From Leptobrachium leishanense (taxonomy: Eukaryota; Chordata; Amphibia; Anura; Megophryidae): a DNA stretch of 64,000 bases. The stretch lies in NCBI GenBank assembly GCA_009667805.1, contig CM019065.1:154602101-154666100 (forward strand), given 5' to 3'. The notes beneath the pieces were generated by a model. It was not told the DNA's origin. It worked only from the letters and a program-made list of their open reading frames with translations, and did not search any database. The position numbers were made by a program, and so were the translations under genes. Numbering within the stretch: position 1 is the stretch's first letter; every line of letters starts with the position of its first letter. Positions 45,000 to 56,703 of the stretch are shown here, one piece after another.

Positions 45000-46014
45000 C
45001 TAAGACCTACCCAAAGTTTGTTCACACATAGACATACAGTACGAGTGCCAAATGAGAACAGAATACAGCAATCTGAGAAAGGCCACAACATTTTTGGGGC
45101 ATTCCAGCTATTGTCGCCATTAATGTGGTGTCTTGCCCTTTTTCCGTCTTTGTGCTGCAAAACGTGTGGTTTCACTCGAGGGACGTGATGAAATCCAAAA
45201 CATTTCACGCTGCAATGATAATTTCTAGCAACATTCAACCTGTTTTCCGGAAAGTCTCACCTTCCACCAATGTCTTCACTCACTTCTTGGCACCATCGTG
45301 GAATCATGGAACGTGGCAATAGAAACTTGCTTGGCGTGAGGTTTGATATGAAGCTTATATATAAATAAACAACACTTTGTCAGTGGGGAGTTCTTAATTG
45401 CTCCGTATCCAGGTTATATGTTTGGAATAGAAGATTGATTTGTCTTGCTCACTCAGCCATAAGCAGTATAGTGTAGTGTGTCTGTATTGAATGAGGTGTA
45501 CTAATTCTCTTAGATACAGTCAGAGAAATAGAGAAGCATAGTAGACTTATCATTTGCACTTCACGATCCTTGATTGCAGACTGGATTTGCTGAATAAGAA
45601 TTCTATTGACTGATCATTTGGAGCACCCAACAAACTGACCAAGGCTGGAGTTGGATTATCTTGAAGCCACTTGTACATAACAGTACATAGTAGCGAAACA
45701 TGCCACTGCTTTTACTGACTCCTGTAATCTGTAGGTTCCATGGAACCAAACACAACCCTGTACGAGCTGTGTAAGAGCAAAATAACTTAACACCAGGTTG
45801 TATGAGCTGAGCTGGTATTCATTTCTGAGAAAAAAGAGCTATGTTCAAAAAGTAGTACAAAGAGTTTTTCAGTGTCTGTCTTTTCTATCAAGGTTATTCA
45901 GAGAAAGGTGAAAACCAGTAGAATTGGCAGGAGAAGAGAACAATCTAAACCAAATAGCCGATTTGGAAAGTGAGATTAATGGGAGAATTTTTCTGGTTTG
46001 ACTATTTTGACCTA
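45000..46014. other. No gene; contains one more foldback-MITE copy
   Basis: Unclassified sequence to about 45885. Then a half-copy of the cagggttattcag family (aggttattcagagaaaggtg, near 45891-46010) directly precedes the copy at 46015. Confidence 0.45.
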
Positions 46015-46194
46015 CAGCGTTATTCAGAGAGGTGAAAAGCAGGAGAATGACTGGAGAATGGAAAATTCTAGATCAAAATAGCCAAACCGGAAACATTCTC
46101 CCATTTATCTTACTTTCTAAATCGGCTATTTTGACCTAGGATTTGCCATTCTCCAGCCATTCTCCTGCTTTTCATCGCTCTCTGAATAACCCTG
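46015..46194. mobile_element. Foldback MITE, 'cagggttattcag' family
   Basis: A 180-bp near-complete hairpin: cagcgttattcagagaggtg against cgctctctgaataaccctg, then aagcaggagaatgactggag against its inverse, with taaatgg-type words at the centre. Confidence 0.85.
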
Positions 46195-46420
46195 CTAGAA
46201 TTTTCACTTCCCCAGTCATTCTCCTGAGTTTCACTTTTCTTTGAATAGACCGGTATGTATTGCAGTGGTGGCGTCGCTGCCAGTATTCTTTAGCGGCTCT
46301 CAATAGTTGTGAGCCGAGTTGCTAAACTAGCAGATGGCTCATACCTGAGCCACTTATAGGGAGATCCAAATACTTTATGGCTCCCACTGATTTTTAGCCC
46401 AGGTTACTCAACCATGCACA

Positions 46421-47900
46421 TTATTATTATTATTGTCATCATTTATATAGCGGCAACAGTTTCCGCAGCGCTTTACAATAACCAAAGGGAACGAAATACA
46501 AATAAATGGACGTAAGATGGAAACAAGAGGTGTAGAGGGCCCTGCTCATAGGACCTTACAGGCTAGAGGGATTTGGGGTTGAGGAAGACCAGAGGAATTT
46601 CACTAGATAGCAGGATCATTAGTGCCAGTGGTTTGGGAATGGTGGGGCCATAAGAGCGGCTTCAGTCATGTGTGAGTAGGTGAGCAGAGGGATGAGTTGC
46701 ATCAGTGATGTGGTACGCTAATCTGAAGAGGTGGGTTTTGACGGATTTCTTGAAGGCCTGATGATCACGGGAGAGTTTGATAGGGCGAGGCAAGTCATTC
46801 CAGAGGACTGGTGCTGCCATTGAGAAGTCCTGGAGGCGAGAGTTGGCTGTGCGTATGTAGACCGATGACAGGTTGAGATCACCTGCTGAACGGAGTTGTC
46901 TAGTTGGGACGTGCTTGCGGAGTAACAAAGACATGTAGGGAGGGGTTGAGTTATTGAGTGATTTGAATGTGAGCATCAGTATTTTAAACTGTATCCTGAA
47001 ACGTCCCGGAAGCCAGTGGAGGGACTGGCAGAGTGGGGACGTATGTGAGGTGCGTTTAGTGAGAAAAATAAGCCTTGCCCCTGCATTCATTACAGATTGC
47101 AAAGGGGCGATACGGGAGTTGGGGAGGCCAATAAGGAGCGAGTTGCAGTAGTCAAGTCGTGAAATGACAAGAGCATGAACCAGCACTTTTGTGGTATCTT
47201 GTGTGAGAAAGGGGTGGACACGGGCAATGTTTTTGAGTTGAAAATAACAGGATTTGGTCACTGTCTGGATGCGGGAAGAGAATGTTAGGTCAGAGTCAAA
47301 AGTGACACCAAGGCAGCGAGCTTGGGGTGTTGGGCTAATGGGTGTTCCGTTTACTCGTAGAGAGATGGATGGTATTGGGATCTTGGAGGGAGGGATGACG
47401 ATAATTTCAGTTTTGGCAAGATTGTGTTTAAGGAAGCGGGAAGCCATCCAATTTGAGACAGCAAAGAGACAGTCAGTGACTCGATCCAGGAGACCTGGAG
47501 AGAGGTCAGGGGAGGAGAGGTAAATTTGGGTGTCATCAGCGTATAGGTGGTACTGGAATCCAAAGGAGCTGATCAGTTTGCCTAGAGAGGCTGTGTAGAC
47601 TAAGAAAAGTAGAGAGCCCAGTACTGAACCTTGGGGCAACCCAACAGAGACAAGCTGTCGGGAGGAGGTACTTCTAGCAAATGAGACACTAAACGATCGT
47701 TGGGACAGGTAGGAAGCGAACCATGAAAGAACAGCACCTTGAAGGCCTATATCACTAAGAGTTTGAAGGAGGATTGAGTGGTCAACTGTATCAAAGGCGG
47801 CAGAGAGATCAAGAAGGATCAACAGTGAGTATCACCCATTGGATTTAGCAGTTGCAAGGTCATTGGTCAGTTTCACAAGAGCCGTTTCTGTTGAGTGCAG
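46421..47900 (-). mobile_element. L2-type LINE, 3' half
   Basis: The minus strand encodes RT from [16 protein letters not shown] through [13 protein letters not shown] and [12 protein letters not shown] (the YADD catalytic box) to about 46662. The 3' UTR follows, with gcgctgcggaaactgttgcc and an (aat) tail at 46421-46440. The 5' half lies at 55620-56695; the hAT at 47901-55619 separates them. A stop near 47845 and the insertion make it inactive. Confidence 0.9.
46662..47822 (-). pseudogene. L2-type reverse transcriptase, C-terminal 386 codons
   Basis: An uninterrupted frame with the RT fingers/palm motifs AFDTVDH, GLPQGS and YADDTQ, thumb [13 protein letters not shown] and the C-terminal [13 protein letters not shown] typical of L2/CR1-like LINEs. 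Target-primed reverse transcription would have been its role. The start Met is not a true start; the frame once continued upstream across the hAT insertion site into 55620-56695. Confidence 0.88.
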
Positions 47901-48479
47901 TAGGGATGAGCCGAACACTCCCCGAGTTCGGTTCGAGCCCGAACCCGAACTTCCCATTTGTTCGGGTCCGAACCCGAACCCCCATGCAAGTCAATGGGGC
48001 TGAAAATTCAGTTTTTTAGAGTGCCCTCCAAGAGGGCATATATGCTACATATTTGCCATAAAAGGTGTATGGGGGTCCGGGTAGTGCCGTGGGGGACAGG
48101 AAACCAGGACAAAAAGTTTTAACAAAAACGTTTTTAAAGGGACAGTGAGTTTTCCATGAAATAAGGGTTAAAAATAAAAATGAAAAATTCCTTCAAATAT
48201 CGTGCCTAGGAGGTCCCCATAACCTGCCCGTGAAGTGGCGGATTTCTAGGATGTATAGGAACACTTAAACACTTAAAAACAAATAAATGACGTTTCATAT
48301 GACGGTAAATGCTTTTCCATTAATCTATCCATAAACAACTGCTTGGGGCGGCAGCCTGTATGAAAAGACATTTTAGGATGCGCAGATAAAGTTTAGTGTT
48401 TTTTTGGGCTAAATTATTGTGAAACTTATGCAGGCTTTGGATGAAAGTAACAATAGGTGCTTTAAAATTGGGCTTTTAG

Positions 48480-49200
48480 CGTCGGCAACAGTGCCGTCAC
48501 ACCGTAACCCCTCTGAGGATATGAATCTGATACAGGCGTCAGTAGCAGTGCACCCAAATATTGTGCCTTCAGTGCCAGGCCAGCAAGTATCATCATACAG
48601 TAACCCCTCTGTGGTATTGTGGAAGAATGCAGGGATGAACCATGCGGTCCTATATTAAAAAGATATGAATCTGGGAATGGGCGTCAGTGCACCCAGATAT
48701 TGTGCCTTTAATGCCAGGCCAGCAAGTATCATCATACAGTAACCCCTCTGTGGTATTGTGGAAGAGTGCAGGGGTGGACCATGTGGTCCTTTATCGAAAA
48801 GTTTTTGATCTGGTAATGGGCGTCAGTGCACCCAGATATTGTGGCTTTGGTGCCAGGCCAGCAAGTATCATCATACAGTAACCCCTCTGTGGTATTGTGG
48901 AAGAGTGCAGGGGTGGACCATGTGGTCCTATATTGAAAAGTTTTTTATCTGTTAATGGGGGTCAGTGCACCCAGATATTCTGCCTTTGGTGCAAGACTGC
49001 CAGGGCAGCAAGTATCATCATACAGTAGCCCCTCTGTGGTATTGTGGAAGAGTGCAGGGTGGACCATGTGGACCTATATTGAAAAGTTTTTTGTTTTTTT
49101 AATGGGCGTCAGTGCAGCCAGATATTGTGCCTTTCATGGCAGCAAGTGCCTTCACACCGTAACCCTTTTGTGGTATTGTGGAAGAGTTCAGTGCTGGAGG
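48480..49200. repeat. About 130-160 bp tandem repeats at the 3' subterminal side of hAT copy 2
   Basis: Five or so units containing cagtaacccctctgtggtat, tgtggaagagtgcagg, cgtcagtgcacccagatatt and gccaggccagcaagtatcat. Copy 1 has only about two such units (33480-33680), so the number varies between copies. Confidence 0.85.
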
Positions 49201-51705
49201 TTTTGTGAATGCAGAAGAGGACATCCCCTATCTATTCCATTACTTCAGCATCCGGGGATTGATAGCTGCTGATCCAGGACTGATTCATTGTTATAAATGT
49301 CAGCCGGTCTACAGAGTCGGTGGACAGATGCACTCTTTTGTCTGACAAAACCTCCAGCGGCACTGAACGTCCTTTCGGAAAGCACGCTAGATGAAGGGCA
49401 ACCTAGTAGCTGCATAGCATATTGGCTAAATTCTGGCCAGTGATCCAATCTCAACACCCAGTAAGCCAGTGGATCATCTGCTGGAAAGGTATCCAGGTCT
49501 GCCCTTGCCCCTAGGTAGTCCTGCACCATATGGTGAAGACGCTGGCAATGGGTGCCTACATTTGAAGTCCCTGGGTGTCGAGGACTAAAAAAAATTAAAA
49601 ATGCATCAGTCAAGCGGCCCTGGCCTTCACCACTATTCCTCTGATCATCCTCAGCCTCAGAAGCACGTGTGTCAGCACTTGGTAATCTACCAGTGCCTGG
49701 AAAGGTGTTACACAAGTGTCGCTTTAGAGCGTCCTCAAGTTTTGTCATCCTGTGCTCCCTCTGTGCGGGCAGGATGAGCTCTGCAACTTTCCCCTTGTAT
49801 CGTGGATCAAGAAGGGTTGCCAACCAGTAATGATCCCTCTCCTTGATAGCACGAATCCTGGGGTCCTTTAGCAGGCTTTGCATCATTAGGGAGCCCATGC
49901 AGCGTAGGTTGGAGGTGGCATTAGCTGCCGAGTCTTCCTGGTCAATGAGGATGACCGTATCGTGCACTTCCTCCTCCCAGCCATGCACAAGCCCTTCTGT
50001 TTCTGGACACACAAAACCCTGCCTTGAGGAATCCCTACCTTCAGTGCCCCCACTACTTAAATAGTCCTCCTCCTCCTCATCCTCCTCCTGTCTGATCTGA
50101 GTAGGACCCGCTGAAATGCTGTCTGCGGAAAGACTGTGGCCTTGAGAGCTAGGGAAGGCCTCCTCTTCCTCCTGCTGCTCTGCCTCTAGAGCCACATCTA
50201 TAATTCCCCGCAGAGTGTGCTCCAGCAGGAACACTAAAGGAATTGTGTCACTGATTCATGCACTGTCCCTGCTCACCATCCTCGTTGCCTCCTCAAATGG
50301 TGACAGTACAGTGCATGCATCCTTGATCATCAGCCACTGCGGGGGGGGGGGAAACCAAGTTGACCTGAACCTTTCCTTGTGCCATACTCACACAGGTACT
50401 CGTTGATGGCCCTCTGCTGCTTGTGCAGACGCTGCAGCATTGCTAATGTCAAGTTCCACCTGGTGGGCATGTCACAGATCAGACGGTTTCTGGGAAGGTG
50501 GAATTCTCTTTGAATTTCTGCCAGGCGAACGCCTGCTGGGAATGACCGTCTGAAGTGGCTGCAGACTTTTCTGGCCTGGATGAGAAGCTCTGGCAGCCCT
50601 GGGTACTTGGTTAGGAAATGCTGTACCACCAGATTTAGGACGTGTGCTAGGCATGGTACATGCGTCAATTTACCCTTGCATGGGGCGGAGAGAAGGTTGT
50701 TGCCATTATCGCAGACGATCATTCCCAGCTCAAGCTGGCGTGGTGTAAACCATCTCTGCACCTGCCCCTGCAGAGCTGACAAAATTTCTGACCCAGTGTT
50801 GCTCCTGTCCCCTAAACAAACCAGCTCAAGCACAGTATGGCATCTTTTTGCTTGAGCCATTGCGTAGACCCTGTCAGGCGTGGGTTTAACTGCCACTTCG
50901 CCAGAGAAGGAGGAGAAGGAGGAGGAGGAGGAGGTGGTGGTGGAGCAGACAGACCTCATACAAGCAGCTTTCTGGAGGCGTGGTGGATGAACAATCTCCA
51001 GCACAGAGCCCCGTCTTTGATCCCTCCCAGCTGCAATCAGAGTTACCCAGTGTGCCGTGAAGGAAATGTAATGACCCTGTCCATGCTTGCTGGACCACGT
51101 GTCTAAAGTGACATGCACCTTGCTGCTGACTGCCTTTCCCAATGACTGGATAACATTGTCTTCCACGTGCTGGTATAGTGCTGGAATGGCCTTGCGTGAA
51201 AATTAATGGCGTTTTTGAACCTGCCACTGTGGTACAGCGCATTCAGCAAATTCACGGAAGGGAGCAGAGTCCACCAGCTGGAAAGGCAGCAGCTGCAATG
51301 CGAGTAATTTTGCTAAGCTGGCATTTAAACGCTGTGCTTGGGGATGGTTGGGACTATTTTTTTCTTTCGCTGCAGCAGCTGCGGCAATGTAATCTGACTG
51401 CGTAAATCTTCAGCTACTGGGATGATGTCACATTGTGAGGAAGGACCTGCTGGTACATCCATTACTGTAGCATCATCTCTGTCGGTGGAGGTTGTAGGCA
51501 ATTGCATGGCAGGACATACAGTGTGGGTAGAGACAGATGAGGAAGAGGAGGACCTACGCAAAGTTTTGCCCCAACGGGATGTGTGGCACTTGTTCATATG
51601 TTGGCTCAAGCACGTGGTACCCAAGTGTCCAGTGTTTATCCCACGCTTCAGCCTCCTCTGACATAGATTACAAATAGCAACGGTGGGGTCTGCTGCACAG
51701 TTCTT

Positions 51706-53718
51706 TTTTTTATTTTCAAAATTTTTATTTTGCCAAAGAATAAGGTCACATACCGACCAGCAAAGTTGGCCGCGCAGGGCGAGAAAGAAATCAGCAATAA
51801 TACTACACATGAGGAGTCAGCAGAAAACTCTTAATAAACTCGTCTGAGAAGACCATCCTAAAACATAGTCAAAAGGGGAAGGGGAGTTTCAAAGACTCAT
51901 AAGGGCTATACCGCTCGTCCAGTAGGCACCAGGGACCCCAAAAAAAAAAAAAAAAAGGGGGTGGGGAATAAACGGTGTGAGGGACTGCCAAAAAATAAAA
52001 TGTGGCATTCCTGGCTCTCCCCGGCAACCTTGAGGAAGGCGAGGGCCATGGAAGGGGCCACAAGGCCGGGAGACCTGGGGCCAGAAGAACAGCCAGGGCC
52101 TAGGTAGCTGACCTAACGGCTCACCCAGGTTGAATCCCAATGTCCCTCATATGGGAGGGAAGGGGGAAAAAAAAAAAAAGAAGAAAAGGGGGGGATCCCC
52201 CGTGCTCTGATAGACAATCAGCTCCCAGCCCTAAAACATAGCAGGTACATCTCGTATAGTCCCGGAAAGTACAGAGAAAATATCATTCAAAAGGGAGGTG
52301 AGGGGGATGAAGGACCCAACAGAGGGGGGGGAGGTAAGGGGTCATCAAGCTAATATTCAGCTAAGAGGCACTCTAAAACTCTGTAGCGAAGGACATGAGC
52401 AGGTGTCCATAAAGTCTTCCGAGTGGGAGTTCACCACAGTAAAAAATAAAAATTAGAGAGGATCACAGTGTCAGCCGGGTTCCAATTGTGCAGCACAGGG
52501 CCCGTGCGGCACCGCTACAAGACCCAGTCGAAGGAGGATAGCACGTGCCTCTTCTAGGGCCGATGCCGAATGGAGTTTGCCATCCGAAGACACGGTGAGA
52601 GAGCCAGCAGATCCCCATTTGTAGCAGACACCATGTTGGCGGAGCACAGCAGTGACCTCCTTGTAGCTTCGTCTGGCTGCGAGTGCCAGGAACGGCAAGT
52701 CCCTAAAGATGGTGATGCGGGTGGAGGCATAGGTAATCGTGTAAGCGGGGCCGGCAGCAGCGAGAAGATGAGAGTGAGTAGTCACATCTCTGGTCACGAT
52801 GATGACATCCCGGGGAGCCACCACCGGGGCGGTGGCGGCCTTCCTAATACGCACCGCAGACAAGACCAACAAGTCCGCAGAGTCCCCATTCTCTGGGAGG
52901 AGATGCGCCACCAGGCCTGTAACATAGCCGAGAAGCCCATCAATGGACACAGCTTCAGGGATCCCCCGCAGACGTAAATTACGACGCCGGTGTCTAGCCT
53001 CGAGGGACATCACAACCGAGCCCAAGCGGGTAACTTGCCTCTCTAGCTCCGTAATTCGGGTGTCCGCAGTCGCTTGAGCCGACTCCGTGTCAAGCGTGCG
53101 GCGGTGGACATCGTCGATCCTCGACTGAAGGGCCTCCGTAGCAGAGCGTACCTCCTGTAGGTCCTGCCGCCAGAGGGTACAGAATTCGTCCATCACTTTA
53201 TAGAGGTCCACAGCAGTGAGAGGTGGGACAGGTTTCTGCAGCTCCAGAGTCCCCGCGTTTGAGATGGAAGACGGTGGCAGATCGCTCCCAGTGGGGATGT
53301 CAGAGGGGGCAGGAGCAGTGCCACGGCGGTTCCTCGCTCCTCCATCACTTCCCACCCCAAGTGACAGGCGGATATCGGGGAGACGAGGGTCCGCTGTCTC
53401 ATCGCTGGACTTCGTTTTCTTCCCCATGTAGGTAGGTAGTCAGACCGCGAGGCAGGGAAGGAGATGGGGAAAAAAAAAAAAAAAAAAACCCCGCAAGATG
53501 GCCGCCGCTGGCGGGAAAAGTGTCCAAAGCCGGTCACACCACGGTGGGAGCAGGAAACCACAGGCACCGGAGGAAGCCCAGGTCCAAGCCCCTCAATGCC
53601 GAGGTGAGATGGTCCAAATTGGGGTGTATAAACAGCCACAAACCCCCGATAATCGGGCAGGTCAGCACGGAGCTCAGCAGGATGCGACCAGTCACCTCGG
53701 CATCCAGACACGCCCCCC
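51706..53718 (-). mobile_element. ORF1-only L1/Tx1-type element (HAL1-like structure)
   Basis: A perfect 16-bp target duplication, ctgctgcacagttctt, lies at 51690-51705 and 53719-53734. On the minus strand it begins with gggggggcgtgtctgg, has about 290 bp of 5' UTR, one intact ORF1 (318 codons), about 765 bp without ORF2, and ends with aataaaaattttgaaaataa and an A-rich tail. The 5' start resembles full-length frog L1 starts, so it does not look 5'-truncated. ORF2 (endonuclease and RT) is absent. Confidence 0.88.
52471..53427 (-). CDS. L1-type ORF1 protein, intact 318 codons
   Basis: An RNA-binding chaperone of L1-class LINEs; it coats the RNA in the ribonucleoprotein. It starts MGKKTKSSDETADPRLPD. 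A disordered N-terminus rich in Pro and Ser is followed by a coiled-coil-prone stretch (about residues 75-145, SRIDDVHRRTLDTESAQATA, ELERQVTRLGSVVMSLEARH). Then comes the RRM-like start RRRNLRLRGIPEAV and a C-terminal domain with TIFRDLPFLALAARRSYKEV and GVCYKWGSAGSLTVSSDGKL. No frameshift or stop breaks it, unlike the surrounding hAT transposase, so the element is recent. No ORF2 follows. Confidence 0.85.
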   Translation of the reverse strand: MGKKTKSSDETADPRLPDIRLSLGVGSDGGARNRRGTAPAPSDIPTGSDLPPSSISNAGTLELQKPVPPLTAVDLYKVMDEFCTLWRQDLQEVRSATEALQSRIDDVHRRTLDTESAQATADTRITELERQVTRLGSVVMSLEARHRRRNLRLRGIPEAVSIDGLLGYVTGLVAHLLPENGDSADLLVLSAVRIRKAATAPVVAPRDVIIVTRDVTTHSHLLAAAGPAYTITYASTRITIFRDLPFLALAARRSYKEVTAVLRQHGVCYKWGSAGSLTVSSDGKLHSASALEEARAILLRLGLVAVPHGPCAAQLEPG

Positions 53719-54589
53719 CTGCTGCACAGTTCTTAAAGAACTCCCAGACAGCAGATTTCCTGCATGTGTTCTTTGAGACAACAGCGCTCTGCACCGGAGC
53801 AGCTCTGACATGTGATGCCTTGGACTGGCTAGTGCTACGGTTGGTCACAGAGGATGTTGTGCCTTGTGTTTGCTGTGCCTCCTCCCCCTCCTCCTCACTT
53901 GATTCCTCAGTTCGATCTGGCACCCAGGTGGAGTCAGTGACCTCATCATCATCAATGTCATCTTCACCCCCTATCTCCTCGTCAATGGAGCCAACTGGGC
54001 AGTATGCTGCAGCTGCTGGGGCAACATGAGTGCCAGTTATTTGTGTGTCATCACTGGCACCCCCTTCCTCTAGGTTGATTATACTCCCTTCCTCAACCTC
54101 AGAGATTGAATCAGAGCACTGTACTTGCTGCGCATCCTCAAGCAGCATGTCACTCTCATTGTAGTCAAACAATTCAGCTGACTCCTCCGTGTGTGATAGC
54201 GAGGCTACGGCAGGAGTAGCTGTGGACATGGAGGCTGCATTAGATGCTTTGGCAGCTGAGGTGGACTGTAAAGCACTAGAAGCCTGGCTGGCAGAGGACT
54301 CGGAGGATGAGGATGGCCTGGTTAGCCAATCCACCAAGTCCTCTGTATGTTGCTGCTGCTTAAGACGGCCAGCACCAGTTAGAAAGGACAAGCGTGCCCC
54401 TGCAGAGGATGCACCACGTCCACCACGACCAGAGACACAGCCTCCCGACACAGGGGCTGCTTGCCCTCTTATCTGTGGCTGGGAGCGTCTGCCTGTCCTT
54501 TTTGTTCTTTCAGACATGGTGAGTGATATATAGATTAATATATACAGAACTCTGATTCAACTCTGGTATAAAGATTTAAGTAACTCTGG

Positions 54590-55235
54590 TATAACTCAGT
54601 GAGACACACTGATAGCTGGCAGCCAGTGACAAGAGACAGATCACCTTAATTCACAAATGTTTTAAAGAAATTAGTGAGCCCCAAAAAAAATTGCTGGCTG
54701 TGTGACGAAACACAGAAGATCACCTTAATTCACAAGTGTTTTAAATAAATTAGTGAGCCCCAAAATACAGCGTGGTACTGTATGTATGACGAGACACAGA
54801 TCACCTTAATTCCCAAGTGTTTTAAAGAAATTAGTGAGCCCCAAAAAAAATTGCTGGCTGTGTGACGAGACACAGAAGATCACCTTAATTCCCAAGTGTT
54901 TTAAAGAAATTAGTGAGCCCCAAAAAGATTTGCTGGCACAGTGACAAGACCCAGAAAATAAATCACCTCAATTCACAAATGTTTTAAATAAAGTTGTAAA
55001 CCCCAAAAAAAACTTGCTGGCACAGTGACAAGACACACATCACCTAAATTCAATGATATTTGGTATAAATGAGACCCAGAAAGACTTGCTGGCACAGTGT
55101 GACAAGACCCAGAAAATCACCTCAATACACAAATGTTTTAAATAAAGTTGTAAACCCCAAAAAAACTTGCTGGCACAGTGACAAGACACACATCACCTAA
55201 ATTCCCTGATATTTGGTCGAAATGAGACCCCCCCC
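54590..55235. repeat. About 90-bp tandem repeats at the 5' subterminal side of hAT copy 2
   Basis: Seven or so units sharing gatcaccttaattcacaagt, gttttaaataaattagtgag, ccccaaaaaaaattgctgg and gtgacgagacacag. They lie upstream of the transposase start, and may be promoter or transposase-binding repeats. Confidence 0.85.
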
Positions 55236-55619
55236 CCAGTAGCGTGGCAGACCGGCAGTAACAACACACACAACTATCTTCTTTGAAATCTCCTCTGAAA
55301 TGCGTGCAGAATCGGCGCGTTGAAAACTTATATAGCGTGCTGCGGGACTTAGCTCTGTGAGCCCATGATTGGGCAAAATTTGCCCAATCAGGACTCTGAG
55401 CGGTGATTGGCATAGTGTTCAACCAGTCTTGCACCAGACCTGTGGTCAGGTGCAAGGCTGTAGCCAATTACGAGCTTCAGGCAGTGGGAAAATACATTGT
55501 GGTCCATTGTGGTCGAACATGCGGCGAACACCCGGAAATGTTCGGGGTTCGCGATCCGCCCGAACATCCTAAGTTCGGGTCGAACCCCGAACCGTCCGAA
55601 CCCGAACAGCTCATCCCTA

Positions 55620-56695
55620 GAGTGCAGTGAGCGAAAGCCAGATTGCAGAGGGTCAAGGAGAGAGTGAGTGTTGAGGTAGTCAATCAGACGGATGTACACA
55701 AGCTTTTCGAGGAGTTTGGAGGCGAAAGGGAGCAGGGAAACGGGGCGGAAGTTGGAGGGAGCAGTCGGATCCAGAGATGTTTCTTTTAGTATTGGGACTA
55801 CTGTGGCATGTTTGAGGGGAGCAGGAAAGACCCCAGATGTTAAAGACAGATTAAAGGTATGGGTCAAGGATGGTACAAGAGGAACAGAAAGTGTTTTGGC
55901 AAGATGTGAGGGAATGGGGTCAAGGGGGCAGGTAGTGGGATGAGAGGATCGTAGTAGTTTAAGGACATCTTGTTCAGTAGCTGAAGGGAACGAGTTAATC
56001 ATGTGAGGATAGACATGGTTAGCATCTTCCTGCATGGGTGAAGATGGCATTGTGGAGATTTCAGTTCTTATCTGTTCAATTTTTGCTGTGAAAAAGCATG
56101 CTAGGTCTTCAGCTTTGAGGTCAGTGTGAGGAACAGCCACAGCAGGACGGAGAAGGGAGTTGAAGGTGGTGAACAGGCGTTTTGGGTTCCGGGAGTGGGT
56201 GTGTATGAGGGCTGTAAAATATGACTGCTTGGCTAGGAAAAGCGCAGAGCTGTAGGACTGGAGCATAAATCTATAGTGAAGAAAGTGGGAGTGGGAGCGG
56301 GTCTTTCTCCAATAGCGTTCAGCAGTTCTAGAACATCTTTGGAGATGCCGGGTCAATTTGTTGTGCCAATGTTGCAAGTTTTGTCGCCTCATTGACCAGG
56401 GTTTTGACGGCGCCAACTTATCAAGGGTGGAGGAAAAGAGTAGAGTTGTAGCGGGTGGTGGCTTCATTAGGACAGGAGAGAGATAGGATGGATGAGAGCG
56501 GTACGGATATATTGGCAGAGAATTGCTGTGGATCCAGAGAGCGGAGATTTCGGCGAGTCTGATAAAGTTTAGGTTCAGATGGAAGAACGAGGGGAGAGCT
56601 GAGTTCACAAGTCAGAAGATGATGGTCAGAGAGATTGAGAGGTGTAATAGTGAAGGCACATGACCTTGAATGTAAATCCAAGTCTTGCTGTCATC
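55620..56695 (-). pseudogene. L2-type LINE, 5' half: endonuclease end to RT start
   Basis: The minus-strand frames show the end of the endonuclease ([14 protein letters not shown] at about 56640), then a linker and the start of RT ([51 protein letters not shown]), where the hAT insertion begins. The interrupted HS codons meet the other half at 47900. The element is 5' truncated near 56695, next to the MITE at 56704. Confidence 0.88.
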
Positions 56696-56703
56696 AACTA
56701 AAC

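Larger units (their letters stand above)
49245..54517 (-). pseudogene. hAT transposase with BED zinc finger, copy 2
   Basis: Starts MSERTKRTGRRSQPQIRGQA at 54517. The acidic N-terminus reaches VWEFFKNCAA, where the L1-type element interrupts. Beyond it the BED finger resumes (CNLCQRRLKRGINTGHLGTT, then HMNKCH) near 51690-51600. A 278-codon frame (51166-50330) holds LDTWSSKHGQGHYISFTAHW and the Asp-containing IVCDNGNNLLSAP. A 329-codon frame (50234-49245) holds RDHYWLATLLDPRYKGKVAE and the hAT C-terminal motif SSSVLSERTFSAAGGF. Fewer breaks than in copy 1, so it is probably younger, but frameshifts near 51170, 50300 and 49340 and the insertion disable it. Confidence 0.9.
47901..55619 (-). mobile_element. 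BED-finger hAT transposon, copy 2, carrying an L1-type insertion
   Basis: The ends tagggatgagccgaacac and the inverse of the right end (tagggatgagctgttcgg) pair. A perfect 8-bp duplication, gagtgcag, lies at 47893-47900 and 55620-55627. Without the 2,013-bp LINE insertion and its duplication it would be about 5.7 kb. Tandem repeats sit near both ends. It is the same family as 32975-37530. Confidence 0.95.

Noticed and set aside
46954..47523. Plus-strand ORFs in the L2 region
   Set aside because: Antisense shadows of the L2 reverse transcriptase.
52570..52977. Plus-strand ORF of 135 codons
   Set aside because: It is antisense to the intact L1-type ORF1 and has no recognisable domain.
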